The notes beneath the pieces were generated by a model. That model did not search any database and was not told the DNA's origin. It worked only from the letters and a program-made list of their open reading frames with translations. Shown here one piece after another: positions 1 to 9,490 of a stretch of 64,000 bases of DNA. Within the stretch, counting starts at the first letter, position 1. Each line of letters opens with the position of its first letter. A program made the position numbers and the translations under genes. This DNA is from an uncultured Bacteroidia bacterium (GTDB lineage: Bacteria; Bacteroidota; Bacteroidia; Bacteroidales; F082). Where the stretch lies: contig CACYHX010000009.1 of the NCBI GenBank assembly GCA_902774365.1, forward strand, positions 1 to 64,000. The letters run 5' to 3'.

Positions 1-1823
1 CTGCGACCCGTGTGACTTCCACCAACTACACCGTGGTCAACGTCAACCTGGGCAGCTATTCCGGCATGGGCTATGTAGCCATCCGCCACACCGCCAACGT
101 CGACCAAGCCTCGTTGCTGGTCGACGACATCACCATCGTGGAAGGCGAAGACCCCGGCACCGACAGCGGCACCTTCAATTACGGCCAGACCTGCACTGTG
201 ACCGCCACGCCTAACAGCGGCTACCAATTCGTGAACTGGACCGAGAACGGCACCGCCGTCTCGTCGAGCCCCTCCTACTCCTTCACCGTGACCAGCAACC
301 GCGACCTTGTGGCCCACTTCACGAACCAGACGCAGAGCTACACCGTCGCCGTGTCGGCCAACCCGACCAACGGCGGCACCGTCACCGGAGGCGGCACCTT
401 CAGCCAAGGCCAGTCCTGCACCGTGAGCGCCACAGCCAACACGGGCTACACCTTCACCAACTGGACTGAGAACGGCTCCGTGGTCTCCACCAACGCCAAT
501 TACACCTTCAACGTCACGAGCAACCGCACTTTGGTCGCCAACTTCACCTACACTCCCCCGACCTACACCGTCGCCGTGTCGGCCAACCCGACTAACGGAG
601 GCACCGTCACGGGTGGCGCCACCAACGCCCAATACACCTTCACCGTGAACGCCAACCGCACTCTCGTGGCTCACTTTACCGCTAACACCTACACCGTCAC
701 CGTGTCGGCCAACCCGACTGCTGGCGGCACTGTCAGTGGTGGCGGCACCTTCACCTTTGGACAAAGCTGCACTGTAAACGCCACTGCTGCTACAGGTTAT
801 ACCTTCACCAACTGGACTGAAAACGGCACTGTGGTCTCCACCAATGCCCACTATACCTTTACCGTGAACGCCAACCGTAACCTCGTGGCCCACTTCACCG
901 CCAACACTTACACCATCACCGTGTCGGCCAGCCCGACCAACGGCGGCATCGTCACTGGCGGCGGCACATTCACCTACGGACAAAGCTGCACCCTCACTGC
1001 TACGGCCAATAGCGGTTTCACTTTCATCAATTGGACCGAGAACGGAAGTTTCGTGTCTTCCAACGCCACGCTCACCTTCACCGTAACCGGCAACGCCAAC
1101 ATCGTGGCTCACTTCACCGAGAACCCGTTGCCCATGTACACCATCACCGTGACGCCTAAACCCGCTGAGGGTGGCACCGTCTCCGGTGGCGGCACCTATC
1201 AAGAAGGCCAGTCGTGCGCCGTAGTTGCCACGCCTGCTCCCGGTTACACTTTCACTAACTGGACCGAGAATGGCACTGTTGTGTCGACCGACTCCCGTTA
1301 TACCTTCGTCGTCACAGGCAACCGTAACCTCAACGCCAACTTTACTGCCATTGACTATGTCATCAGCGCTTCCATTGACCCTGCCGAGGGTGGTATCATT
1401 GAAGGTGCAGGCACCTTTGCCTATGGTAGCGAAATCACTTTGAAGGTTGTCCTTAACGACAGCTACACCTTCTTGTATTGGACCGAGAATGGCCTCATCG
1501 TGTCGTATGACCAAAACTACGCCTTCACCGTCACCAACAACCGCACTCTCGTTGCCAACGTACAACACGTCGAAGGCATCGAAGAACATGCTGGCGTAAG
1601 CTTCGACATCTATCCCAACCCCGTCAGCGACAAACTGACCATCGAGGCTAGCGAAGCCATCGACCACATTGAGGTGTTCAACATCGCTGGTGCCATGGTC
1701 TTCAGCCAGAAGAACTGCACCGAGAAGGTGGAAATCAACACGACCTACATTCCTGCCGGCACCTACGTCATCCGCATGACGACGCAGGGTACCTCCGAGG
1801 TGAGAAGGTTCGTGAAGAAATAA
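1..1823 (+). CDS. T9SS-exported InlB-repeat surface protein, 5'-truncated by window start
   Basis: The open frame runs in from the window edge (codons from base 3), so the GTG at 12 is probably not the true start. The first ~45 residues (TSTNYTVVNVNLGSYSG, then YVAIRHTANVDQ and DDITIVEG) match the end of a choice-of-anchor J (cleaved-adhesin-like) domain like those in the next gene. About seven InlB/Listeria-Bacteroides-type repeats follow, each with an NPxxGGTVTGGGTF opening, an EGQSC segment, a GYTFTNWTENG core and an NRxLVAxF end. One copy (about 556-690) has lost its middle. The last ~80 residues (YPNPVSDKLTIEAS, NIAGAMVFSQ, AGTYVIRMTT, ending RRFVKK) are a T9SS type A sorting domain, so the protein is inferred to be exported and anchored at the cell surface. 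Its ligand is unknown; adhesion is a guess from the domain types. Confidence 0.85.
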   Translation, partial: ATRVTSTNYTVVNVNLGSYSGMGYVAIRHTANVDQASLLVDDITIVEGEDPGTDSGTFNYGQTCTVTATPNSGYQFVNWTENGTAVSSSPSYSFTVTSNRDLVAHFTNQTQSYTVAVSANPTNGGTVTGGGTFSQGQSCTVSATANTGYTFTNWTENGSVVSTNANYTFNVTSNRTLVANFTYTPPTYTVAVSANPTNGGTVTGGATNAQYTFTVNANRTLVAHFTANTYTVTVSANPTAGGTVSGGGTFTFGQSCTVNATAATGYTFTNWTENGTVVSTNAHYTFTVNANRNLVAHFTANTYTITVSASPTNGGIVTGGGTFTYGQSCTLTATANSGFTFINWTENGSFVSSNATLTFTVTGNANIVAHFTENPLPMYTITVTPKPAEGGTVSGGGTYQEGQSCAVVATPAPGYTFTNWTENGTVVSTDSRYTFVVTGNRNLNANFTAIDYVISASIDPAEGGIIEGAGTFAYGSEITLKVVLNDSYTFLYWTENGLIVSYDQNYAFTVTNNRTLVANVQHVEGIEEHAGVSFDIYPNPVSDKLTIEASEAIDHIEVFNIAGAMVFSQKNCTEKVEINTTYIPAGTYVIRMTTQGTSEVRRFVKK

Positions 1824-1834
1824 AAATTTAATAA

Positions 1835-1864
1835 TGTAGAGACGTAGTGCGCTGCGTCTCTACA
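1835..1864. repeat. TGTAGAGACG palindrome, copy 1
   Basis: A 30-bp palindrome with arms TGTAGAGACG and CGTCTCTACA; the 10-bp centre also pairs if G-T pairs are allowed. It lies 12 bp after the stop codon of the preceding gene and 15 bp before a second copy, so the two form a doublet. Confidence 0.9.
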
Positions 1865-1879
1865 ATGTAATTTAACCTA

Positions 1880-1909
1880 TGTAGAGACGCGCCAAGGCAC
1901 GTCTCTACA
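1880..1909. repeat. TGTAGAGACG palindrome, copy 2, possible terminator
   Basis: A second 30-bp copy with identical 10-bp arms and a different centre (CGCCAAGGCA). It is followed at once by two T-runs (1910-1927), so the RNA hairpin could also end transcription of the upstream gene. Confidence 0.9.
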
Positions 1910-1969
1910 TTTTTTCGTTTTTTTTTGCATTTTTATGGTTTTTTATGTTGATTTATTTCACAAAAACTT

Positions 1970-1977
1970 TATTTTTG
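1970..1977 (+). promoter_or_regulatory. -7 promoter box for the 2041 gene
   Basis: TATTTTTG matches the Bacteroidetes sigma-70 -7 consensus TAnnTTTG perfectly and lies 63 bp before the start codon. No clear -33 TTTG is present at the usual distance. Confidence 0.55.
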
Positions 1978-2040
1978 CGCTCAAATATGTAATTATTATC
2001 TCACAACTAATCACAATATTATTAATTAAAATTCAAAAAG

Positions 2041-5000
2041 ATGAAAAAACTTTACTTTCTCTTGATTCTGGCCATGAGTGTCACATTCGCCATGGCGCAG
2101 AATGGTCGTACACTCTACGACTTTGAAGACGGCACCACGCAAGGCTGGACCGCCATCGATGCCGATGGCGACGGCTTCAACTGGGGCCTGCATGCCCCCG
2201 ATGCCACCTACACCAGTGACGTGGGGCACGATGGATCATCGTACTACTTCAATTCAGCGAGTTACGACAATGATTCGGGGACTGCTTTGTCGCCGAACAA
2301 CTTCCTCGTGTCGCCTCAAGTGACCCTCGGTGGAACTATCAGCTTCTGGGCCCAGGCACAGGATCCGAGTTATGCTGCTGAGCATTTCGGCGTGGCCGTC
2401 TCCACCACGAGTGCCACTAACGCTTCGGCCTTCACCACCATCCAAGAATGGACGATGACTGCGAAGGGCAACACTGGAATTATTGGTAACCACAAAACCC
2501 GTAGCGGCAACCGCACGACGAACACCTGGTATGAGTACACCGTTGACCTGAGCGCCTACAGCGGCCAAGGTTATGTAGCCATCCGTCACTTCAACTGCAC
2601 CGACCAGTTCATCCTCAACGTGGACGATATCACCATTGAGGCTGGCAGCGGCGGCGGTCCCACTCCGGAAGGCACTATCACCTTTGAGGACCAACAAATT
2701 CCTTCCAGCTGGAACAACGATGCCACCTATCCTTGGGTTGTCGCTTCGCCTACCAGCTATCCTGGCTATCACGGCAGTTACTGCATGATGAGCGGCAACA
2801 CCGGCGTTGGCAATTCCACTTCAAGCATGGAAGCCACTGTGAACTTCGTGCAAAACGGCTCCATCAGCTTCCTTGCTGGTTGCTGGGGCGAAGGCAGCAG
2901 CGACACCTATGATTGGGACAAGTGCAGATTCTACATCGACGGTGAGCTTATGTTCGACTATGGTGCTCACCAAAGTTGGGAACTCGTGAGCTACGAAGTG
3001 AGCGCTGGCTCCCACACATTCACTTGGACCTACAAAAAGGACAACAGCGTGAACCCGACAGGCGACTTCTTCGGTGTCGACGATGTCACCTTCGTTGGCG
3101 CTGGCAGTGGCGGCGGCGGTGGCGAAAGCATCATCTATGACTTCGAAAACAGCACCACCCAAGGCTGGACCGCCATCGACGCCGATGGCGACGGTTATAA
3201 CTGGGTGCTTGGCTCTGCCATCGGTGGCATCTATCTCATTAATGGTGCCTCTCTGGCTGGCTCGGGTCATAACGCATCCAACGATTTGATGTGCTCTGGC
3301 TCCTATAGAAATCTTGATGAAGGCGGTGGTGAAGTGCTCACTCCCGACAACTACCTCGTATCGCCTCAAGTGGCCCTCGGCGGCAGCATCGACTTCTGGG
3401 CCTGCGGCCAGGATGCCAGCTATGCTGCCGAACACTTCGGCGTGGCTGTTTCGACGACCAACAACACCAATCCCTCCGCTTTCACCGTCCTCCAACAATG
3501 GACGCTGACGGCCAAGGGAACGCGTTATGAAGGTCCCCGCGGCAACCGTGACCAAGGCACTTGGTATCATTTCACTGTCGACCTGAGCGCTTATGCCGGT
3601 CAGACAGGTTACATCGCCATCCGTCACTTCAACATCTCCGACCAGTTCATCCTTGACATCGACGATATCACCATCGTGGAAGGCGGCGGTAGCAGCACCC
3701 AGACCTACACCATCACCGCTACGCCCAACCCGCTCGAAGGTGGTTACATCACCATCGCCTACAGAGACGATAGAGACCGCCAGTCTTACGACTTTGAAGA
3801 CGGTGCCCAAGGCTGGACGAGCATCGATGCTGATGGCGATGGTTACGGTTGGGATAGCCACATCAACACGGGCACTGGTAACCACACCGCACATGCTGGC
3901 GACGGTCTCATGACCTCGGCAAGCTATATCAATGATATAGGCGCCCTTACCCCTGACAACTATCTCGTTTCACCTCAAGTGCAACTTGGCGGAAGCATCA
4001 CTTTCTATGCTTGCGCTCAAGACGCCGGCTATGCTGCTGAGCACTTCGGCGTGGCTGTCTCTACGACCAGCAATACCAACGCCTCTGCCTTCACCACCAT
4101 CCAAGAATGGACACTGACGGCCAAGAGTGTTGGCGCTCCTACCGACTTCAACCGCATGGGTGGCACCCGCGACTCTGGCGCTTACTATGAATACACTGTC
4201 GACCTCAGCGCCTATGCCGGCCAGACTGGTTATGTGGCCATCCGCCACTTCGACTGCACCGACCAATTCTACCTCAATGTTGACGACATCACCATCAACG
4301 AAGGCAGTAGCGGCGGTCAAACCGGAGAAACCGTCACCGGCGAATTCAATGAAGGCCAGACCTGCATCCTGACGGCCATCCCCTTCACGGGCTACCACTT
4401 CGTGAACTGGACCGAAAACGGCACCGTGGTCTCCACCAACGCCGTCTATAGCTTCACCGTGGACAGCAACCGCAACCTCGTGGCCAACTTCTCAGACCAA
4501 TCCACTATCACCTACACCATCACCGCCACACCTAACCCGCTCGAAGGCGGTTATATCACCATCGACTATAGAGGCAACAGAGACGTCGTCTTCAGCGATG
4601 ACTTCGAAACCGGTATCAGCAACTGGACGTTGATCGACGCCGACGGCGACGGTCAAAACTGGTACGACCTGATCGACGACAACCCGAACAACATTCCGGG
4701 ACACAATGGCTCGGCAGGCTTTGCCACTTCAGCAAGCTACAGCGGCTCGGCCCTGACCCCCGACAACTACCTCGTTTCGCCCCAGGTGGCTCTCAACGGC
4801 ACGTTCTCCTTCTGGGCCTGCGCTCAAGACAACAGCTGGGCTGCCGAGCACTTCGGCGTGGCTGTTTCGACAACCAACAACACCAATGCCGCTGCCTTCA
4901 CCACCATCCAAGAATGGACACTGACCGCAAAGAGCGGTTCGGGCGTGTTCACCAACGACACCCGCGACGGCATGACCCGCGACCAAGGTAGTTGGTACCA

Positions 5001-7479
5001 ATACACCGTTGACCTGAGCGCCTACGCCGGTCAAACAGGTTACATCGCCATCCGTCACTTCAACTGCACCGACATGTTCCGTATCGTTGTCGACGATGTT
5101 GAACTTACCACTTCAAGCGGTGGCCAAACGGGCGAGACTGTCACTGGTGAATTCCTCGAAGGTCAGACCTGCATCCTGACGGCCATCCCCTTCACGGGCT
5201 ACCATTTCGTAAACTGGACCGAAAACGGCACCGTGGTCTCCACCAATGCTGTCTACAGCTTCACCGTGACGGGCAACCGCACCCTCGTGGCCAACTTCTC
5301 AGACCAAAGCACTAACACTTACACCATCACCGCTACGCCTAACCCGCTTGAAGGTGGTTTCGTGACCATTGCCTACAGAGGAAACCGAGACGAACTGACT
5401 TACGACTTTGAAGACGGTGCCCAAGGATGGACCATCATCGATGCTGATGGCGACGGTTACTGCTGGGAAAGCCACATCAACACGGGCTCTGGTAACCACA
5501 ACACACATTCTGGCGATGGCGTCATGACCTCGGCAAGCTATGACAATGATTCTGGCGTGGCCTTGACTCCCGACAACTATCTCGTTTCGCCTCAAGTGCA
5601 ACTTGGCGGCAGCATCACCTTCTATGCATGCGCACAAGATGCCTCATGGCCTAGCGAGCACTTCGGCGTGGCTGTCTCTACGACCAACAACACCAACGCC
5701 GCTGCCTTCACCACCATCCAAGAATGGACGATGACGGCTAAGAGCGTTGGCGCTCCCACCGACTTCAACCGCCAAGGCGGCAACCGCGACTCCGGCGCTT
5801 ACTATGAATACACTGTCGACCTCAGCGCTTATGCCGGCCAGACCGGTTATGTGGCCATCCGTCACTTCAACTGCACCGACTGGTTCTACCTCAATATTGA
5901 CGACATCACCATCGTGGAAGGTGGCGGCGGCGGTCAAACGGGTGAGACTGTCAGCGCTGTCTTAGAAGAAGGCCAGACCTGCATCCTGACTGCAACACCT
6001 TTCGATGGTTACTACTTCGTCAACTGGACCGAGAACGGTAGCGAGGTTTCGACCAGCAACGTCTACACCTTCGAGGTCACCAGCGACCGCACTCTCTTCG
6101 CCAACTTCTCGAACCAACCTTCCACAACCTACAATGTGACCGTGTTGGCCAGCCCAGCTGCTGGTGGTGAAGTCACTGGTGGCGGCAGCTACGCTGAAGG
6201 CGCTTCCTGCACCGTGACAGCCACACCCGCTGAAGGCTACACCTTCGTCAACTGGGCCGAAAACGGCACTGTGCTGTCGACCGATCCCAGCTACACCTTT
6301 ACCGTGAACGAAAACCACACGCTCGTGGCCAACTTCACCGTCCAATCCTACACCATCACCTTGACGGCCAACCCGACTGAAGGCGGCACCCTCACCGGCG
6401 GCGGCACTTACAACCACGGACAATACTGCACCGCTGTTGCCACAGAAGCCCCGGGCTACACCTTCGTCAACTGGACTGAAGATGGCACCGAGGTCTCTAC
6501 CGACGCCAGCTATTACTTCATGGTGGAAGGCAACCGCAACTTAGTGGCCAACTTCACCATCAACAGCTACACCGTGACCGTGGCTGCCAACCCGACTGAA
6601 GGCGGCACCGTCACTGGTGGCGGCACGTTTACCTATGGCGACGACTGCACCGTCAGCGCCACCGAAGCCGATGGCTACACCTTCATCAACTGGACCGAAA
6701 ACGGCAGCTTCGTCTCCTCTGAGTTGACCTTCACCTTCGCCGTTGAAGCCAACCGCAACCTGGTGGCCAACTTCACCACTGCCCCGCAGCCCATGCATAC
6801 CATTACCTTGATTGCCAATCCTACCGAAGGTGGCACCCTCGTCGGTGGTGGCACCTACCAAGAAGGCCAGACCTGCACCGTAGCTGCCACACCCGCTGCC
6901 GGCTATACCTTCATCAATTGGACTGAAAACGACGAAGAAGTGTCGACCGATGCCAGCTACAGCTTCACCATCACTGGCGACCGCACCCTCGTGGCCAACT
7001 TCAGCATCGAGAGCTATGTCATCGCCGCCACTGCCGATCCTGTTGAAGGTGGCACTATCACCGGAACGGGCACCTACGAATATGGCACCGAGATTACCCT
7101 TGGCATAATTCTTAGCCCGGAATACTCCTTCGTGTATTGGTTGGAAGACGGCCAAATCGTGTCGTATGACCAAGACTACACCTTCACCGTTACTGGCAAC
7201 CGCACCCTCGTCGCTAACCTGAAGAATACCGACGGCGTTGAAGAACTTGCCATTACCTTTGGCATCTATCCCAACCCCGTCAGCGACATGCTGAATATTG
7301 AAGCCTCCGAGAACATCGAGCAGGTCGAAGTGTTCACCATCACCGGCGCCAAGGTCTTCAGCCAGAAGAGCTTCACCGAAAAGGTGGAAATCAACACGAC
7401 TGACCTGTCGGCAGGCACCTACATCATCCGCATGACGACGAAGAATGCCTCCGAAGTGAGAAGGTTCGTGAAATTCTAA
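2041..7479 (+). CDS. Giant T9SS surface protein with choice-of-anchor J domains nested in InlB repeats
   Basis: 1812 residues, starting with a signal peptide (MKKLYFLLILAMSVTFAMAQ). Choice-of-anchor J/cleaved-adhesin-like domains begin near residues 26, 366, 582, 853 and 1121. Each opens with F[ED][DN] followed by GW/NW and IDADGDG, and most end with YVAIRHFNCTD and DDITI. Residues ~214-355 form a different domain (FEDQQIPSSW). From the third J domain on, J domains interrupt an InlB unit, between its NPLEGG opening and its EGQTCILTA/GYHFVNWTENG core. From ~1310 there are uninterrupted InlB repeats. The C-terminus (YPNPVSDMLNIEAS, AGTYIIRMTT, RRFVKF) is a T9SS type A sorting domain nearly identical to that of the upstream gene, so the two are likely tandem paralogues. 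Surface adhesion or glycan binding is inferred only from domain type. Confidence 0.9.
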   Translation: MKKLYFLLILAMSVTFAMAQNGRTLYDFEDGTTQGWTAIDADGDGFNWGLHAPDATYTSDVGHDGSSYYFNSASYDNDSGTALSPNNFLVSPQVTLGGTISFWAQAQDPSYAAEHFGVAVSTTSATNASAFTTIQEWTMTAKGNTGIIGNHKTRSGNRTTNTWYEYTVDLSAYSGQGYVAIRHFNCTDQFILNVDDITIEAGSGGGPTPEGTITFEDQQIPSSWNNDATYPWVVASPTSYPGYHGSYCMMSGNTGVGNSTSSMEATVNFVQNGSISFLAGCWGEGSSDTYDWDKCRFYIDGELMFDYGAHQSWELVSYEVSAGSHTFTWTYKKDNSVNPTGDFFGVDDVTFVGAGSGGGGGESIIYDFENSTTQGWTAIDADGDGYNWVLGSAIGGIYLINGASLAGSGHNASNDLMCSGSYRNLDEGGGEVLTPDNYLVSPQVALGGSIDFWACGQDASYAAEHFGVAVSTTNNTNPSAFTVLQQWTLTAKGTRYEGPRGNRDQGTWYHFTVDLSAYAGQTGYIAIRHFNISDQFILDIDDITIVEGGGSSTQTYTITATPNPLEGGYITIAYRDDRDRQSYDFEDGAQGWTSIDADGDGYGWDSHINTGTGNHTAHAGDGLMTSASYINDIGALTPDNYLVSPQVQLGGSITFYACAQDAGYAAEHFGVAVSTTSNTNASAFTTIQEWTLTAKSVGAPTDFNRMGGTRDSGAYYEYTVDLSAYAGQTGYVAIRHFDCTDQFYLNVDDITINEGSSGGQTGETVTGEFNEGQTCILTAIPFTGYHFVNWTENGTVVSTNAVYSFTVDSNRNLVANFSDQSTITYTITATPNPLEGGYITIDYRGNRDVVFSDDFETGISNWTLIDADGDGQNWYDLIDDNPNNIPGHNGSAGFATSASYSGSALTPDNYLVSPQVALNGTFSFWACAQDNSWAAEHFGVAVSTTNNTNAAAFTTIQEWTLTAKSGSGVFTNDTRDGMTRDQGSWYQYTVDLSAYAGQTGYIAIRHFNCTDMFRIVVDDVELTTSSGGQTGETVTGEFLEGQTCILTAIPFTGYHFVNWTENGTVVSTNAVYSFTVTGNRTLVANFSDQSTNTYTITATPNPLEGGFVTIAYRGNRDELTYDFEDGAQGWTIIDADGDGYCWESHINTGSGNHNTHSGDGVMTSASYDNDSGVALTPDNYLVSPQVQLGGSITFYACAQDASWPSEHFGVAVSTTNNTNAAAFTTIQEWTMTAKSVGAPTDFNRQGGNRDSGAYYEYTVDLSAYAGQTGYVAIRHFNCTDWFYLNIDDITIVEGGGGGQTGETVSAVLEEGQTCILTATPFDGYYFVNWTENGSEVSTSNVYTFEVTSDRTLFANFSNQPSTTYNVTVLASPAAGGEVTGGGSYAEGASCTVTATPAEGYTFVNWAENGTVLSTDPSYTFTVNENHTLVANFTVQSYTITLTANPTEGGTLTGGGTYNHGQYCTAVATEAPGYTFVNWTEDGTEVSTDASYYFMVEGNRNLVANFTINSYTVTVAANPTEGGTVTGGGTFTYGDDCTVSATEADGYTFINWTENGSFVSSELTFTFAVEANRNLVANFTTAPQPMHTITLIANPTEGGTLVGGGTYQEGQTCTVAATPAAGYTFINWTENDEEVSTDASYSFTITGDRTLVANFSIESYVIAATADPVEGGTITGTGTYEYGTEITLGIILSPEYSFVYWLEDGQIVSYDQDYTFTVTGNRTLVANLKNTDGVEELAITFGIYPNPVSDMLNIEASENIEQVEVFTITGAKVFSQKSFTEKVEINTTDLSAGTYIIRMTTKNASEVRRFVKF

Positions 7480-7487
7480 TTCAACGT

Positions 7488-7517
7488 TGTAGAGACGGTG
7501 TGCACACCGTCTCTACA
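7488..7517. repeat. TGTAGAGACG palindrome, copy 3
   Basis: A 30-bp perfect palindrome (centre GTGTGCACAC) just after the stop of the giant surface protein. It forms a doublet with the copy at 7529, 11 bp away, the same arrangement as after the previous gene. Confidence 0.9.
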
Positions 7518-7528
7518 TCATTTACCAT

Positions 7529-7558
7529 TGTAGAGACGCGCCATAGCACGTCTCTACA
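7529..7558. repeat. TGTAGAGACG palindrome, copy 4
   Basis: A 30-bp palindrome with centre CGCCATAGCA, followed by a T-run (7559-7564). It lies at the 3' ends of two convergent genes and could serve as a bidirectional terminator. Confidence 0.9.
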
Positions 7559-7562
7559 TTTT

Positions 7563-8489
7563 TTATACGTTCTTCTGAGGAACCGAAGGAGCCGCCGCCC
7601 GGCTTTGGTTGACAATCCAAACGCCGGAAAACACCAGCACCATGGCCACCACCTTCTTCCAGGTGAGATGGTCCAAACCAATGACGATGCTGATAATGGT
7701 GGCAATGGTGGGCTGGACATAATTATACATACTCACCAAGGTAGGACGCAGCCTCTTTTGCCCGACAGGAATCAAAAAATAGGCGACAAAAGTGGCAAAA
7801 AACACCACATAGGCCACTTGCCACAACACCTTGCTCTCGATTTGACTGAAAGGGATCTGAACGAAATGCCGTCCGTTGAAAGGCAGGGCCATCAACATGG
7901 AAAAGAGAAACATCCATTTCATGAAGGTGACTACGTTATATCTCGAAATCAAAGGACGAAAGATGCCGAGATACAGTGCGAAGGTGAGTGCATTGACGAT
8001 GGTCAGCACGATGCCCATAGGTTTGGTTTCGGAGGCGCCACCGCCCAATCCCACCGAATTGAAGACCAAAAGCAAAACCCCTGCCAAGCTCAACAAGACA
8101 CCTCCGGCTTTCTTGAAGGTGATAGGCTCCTTCAAGACAATAGCCGCCACAAACATGGTCAAGATGGGCGTGCAGGTATTGGCGATGCTCAAGTCGATGG
8201 AAGTCGTCATGGTGACGGCTTTCAAAAAACTGACTTGCGTGAGGAAAAGCCCAAAAAACGAGGCTATGGCAATCTGCCACAAGTCTTTCAACGGCACCTT
8301 CTCTTTGGGCATGAAAAGCGACAATAGCCAAAACAAAGCAGTAGCACCCGTGGCCCTCAGGCAAAACAAGTCCATGGGCGTCAACACCTGAGCATTGGAG
8401 ATATTCTTGCAACAGATGATGTTGAACCCGAAGATGCAGTAGGCACAAAAACAAGCGATATGCCCTATGATTATGGAACGGTTATTCAA
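7563..8489 (-). CDS. EamA/DMT-superfamily transporter
   Basis: 308 residues, strongly hydrophobic, with about ten predicted membrane segments in two homologous halves (from ~8 and ~157), the layout of EamA/RhaT-type drug/metabolite permeases in the inner membrane. The second half carries the family-typical NYVQPTIATIISIVIG followed by a lysine-containing end. The start is TTG (8489): no in-frame ATG occurs before residue 39, and the first membrane helix would be lost with a later start. A perfect -7 box (TACCTTTG on the minus strand, 8510-8517) lies 20 nt upstream and supports this start. Substrate unknown. The 3' end abuts the palindrome doublet. Confidence 0.85.
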   Translation of the reverse strand: MNNRSIIIGHIACFCAYCIFGFNIICCKNISNAQVLTPMDLFCLRATGATALFWLLSLFMPKEKVPLKDLWQIAIASFFGLFLTQVSFLKAVTMTTSIDLSIANTCTPILTMFVAAIVLKEPITFKKAGGVLLSLAGVLLLVFNSVGLGGGASETKPMGIVLTIVNALTFALYLGIFRPLISRYNVVTFMKWMFLFSMLMALPFNGRHFVQIPFSQIESKVLWQVAYVVFFATFVAYFLIPVGQKRLRPTLVSMYNYVQPTIATIISIVIGLDHLTWKKVVAMVLVFSGVWIVNQSRAAAPSVPQKNV

Positions 8490-8557
8490 CGATTCTTCAA
8501 TTTGGGCGGCAAAGGTACGGAGTTTTTTCGCAATTTTGCAGCCCCAAATCGGATTGC

Positions 8558-9466
8558 ATGCAAAAAATCAAAAGTTACGTGTTGCCCATCGCCATCGTGC
8601 TGGGACTGCTGCTGCACGACTACTGTGCGGCTTTCAGCGTGGTGGTGCCCTATATCATCTTCACCATCCTCCTGCTGACCTTCACCGCCGTCGACATCCG
8701 CGAATTGCGCTTCAAGCCCTTGTTTATCTGGATTATTCTGTTTCAAGTGGGCGTTAGTTTGGGTGGTTATGCCTTGCTTAAACTTTTGAATGTCAACGAA
8801 ATCATCGCCGAAGGTGTGCTCATCGGAGTCCTCTGCCCTGTGGCAGCTTCAGTGGCGGTGGTGAGCACCATGTTGGGGGCCGACCGCAACACCGTGACTT
8901 CTTATTCCGTAATTGGGAACCTGGTCGTCTCCATTGTGGCCCCTATTTATTTCTCGTTCATCGGCGTCAACCAAGACATGCCCTTCCTTGCCTCGTTTCT
9001 GCAAATCCTAAGGCGCATCGGCACGGTCATCGGCCTGCCTTTTGTCGTCGCCTTCGCCTTACAGCTTTGGTGGCCTAAAGCTAATAAAACCTTGAGCCGC
9101 TACAAAGGGTTAGCCTTTTACTTTTGGGCTGTGGCCTTGTTTCTCACACTGGGGCAAACCATACATTTCATCTTCCTCAACGGGAAAGGCAACTGGAACA
9201 GTATCCTATGGTTGGGCGTCTCGGCCCTACTGTTCTGCATCATCCAATTTGGATTGGGCAAGTGGATCGGGCACAAGTATGGCGACACCATTGCTGGCGG
9301 ACAACTGCTTGGGCAGAAAAACTCAGCCATGGGCATATGGATGGCCAACCATTATTTGCTGCCATTGGCTTCGGTATATTTAGCCTTCTATTCCGTCTTC
9401 CAAAACCTGTTCAACAGCTGGCAAATTTGGTACTATGAACGGCAAAAGAAAAAAGCGCCAAATTGA
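8558..9466 (+). CDS. BASS-type (bile acid:Na+ symporter-like) transporter
   Basis: 302 residues with about nine or ten membrane segments. The segment GQLLGQKNSAMGIWMA followed by PLASVYLAFYSVFQN resembles the conserved core of the bile acid:sodium symporter (BASS/SBF) superfamily, whose members move organic anions with sodium across the inner membrane. The N-terminal cytosolic stretch is short and the C-terminus is basic (YERQKKKAPN). The gene is divergent from the EamA transporter; a weak -7 box (CAATTTTG, 8530-8537) lies 20 nt upstream. Substrate cannot be read from the sequence; bile acid itself is not implied. Confidence 0.75.
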   Translation: MQKIKSYVLPIAIVLGLLLHDYCAAFSVVVPYIIFTILLLTFTAVDIRELRFKPLFIWIILFQVGVSLGGYALLKLLNVNEIIAEGVLIGVLCPVAASVAVVSTMLGADRNTVTSYSVIGNLVVSIVAPIYFSFIGVNQDMPFLASFLQILRRIGTVIGLPFVVAFALQLWWPKANKTLSRYKGLAFYFWAVALFLTLGQTIHFIFLNGKGNWNSILWLGVSALLFCIIQFGLGKWIGHKYGDTIAGGQLLGQKNSAMGIWMANHYLLPLASVYLAFYSVFQNLFNSWQIWYYERQKKKAPN

Positions 9467-9483
9467 TTTGACGCTTTTTTCTT
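9449..9483. terminator. Bidirectional terminator between convergent genes
   Basis: An A-run, a GCGcCAAAT/ATTTGaCGC stem and a T-run form a symmetric hairpin. It includes the last codons of the BASS transporter and faces the 3' end of the zinc peptidase, so it can stop transcription from both sides. Confidence 0.8.
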
Positions 9484-9490
9484 TTGTCCT

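Noticed and set aside
2821-3894. 357-codon minus-strand open frame inside the giant T9SS gene
   Set aside because: Reverse of repeated J-domain DNA; its internal repeats mirror those of the real gene.
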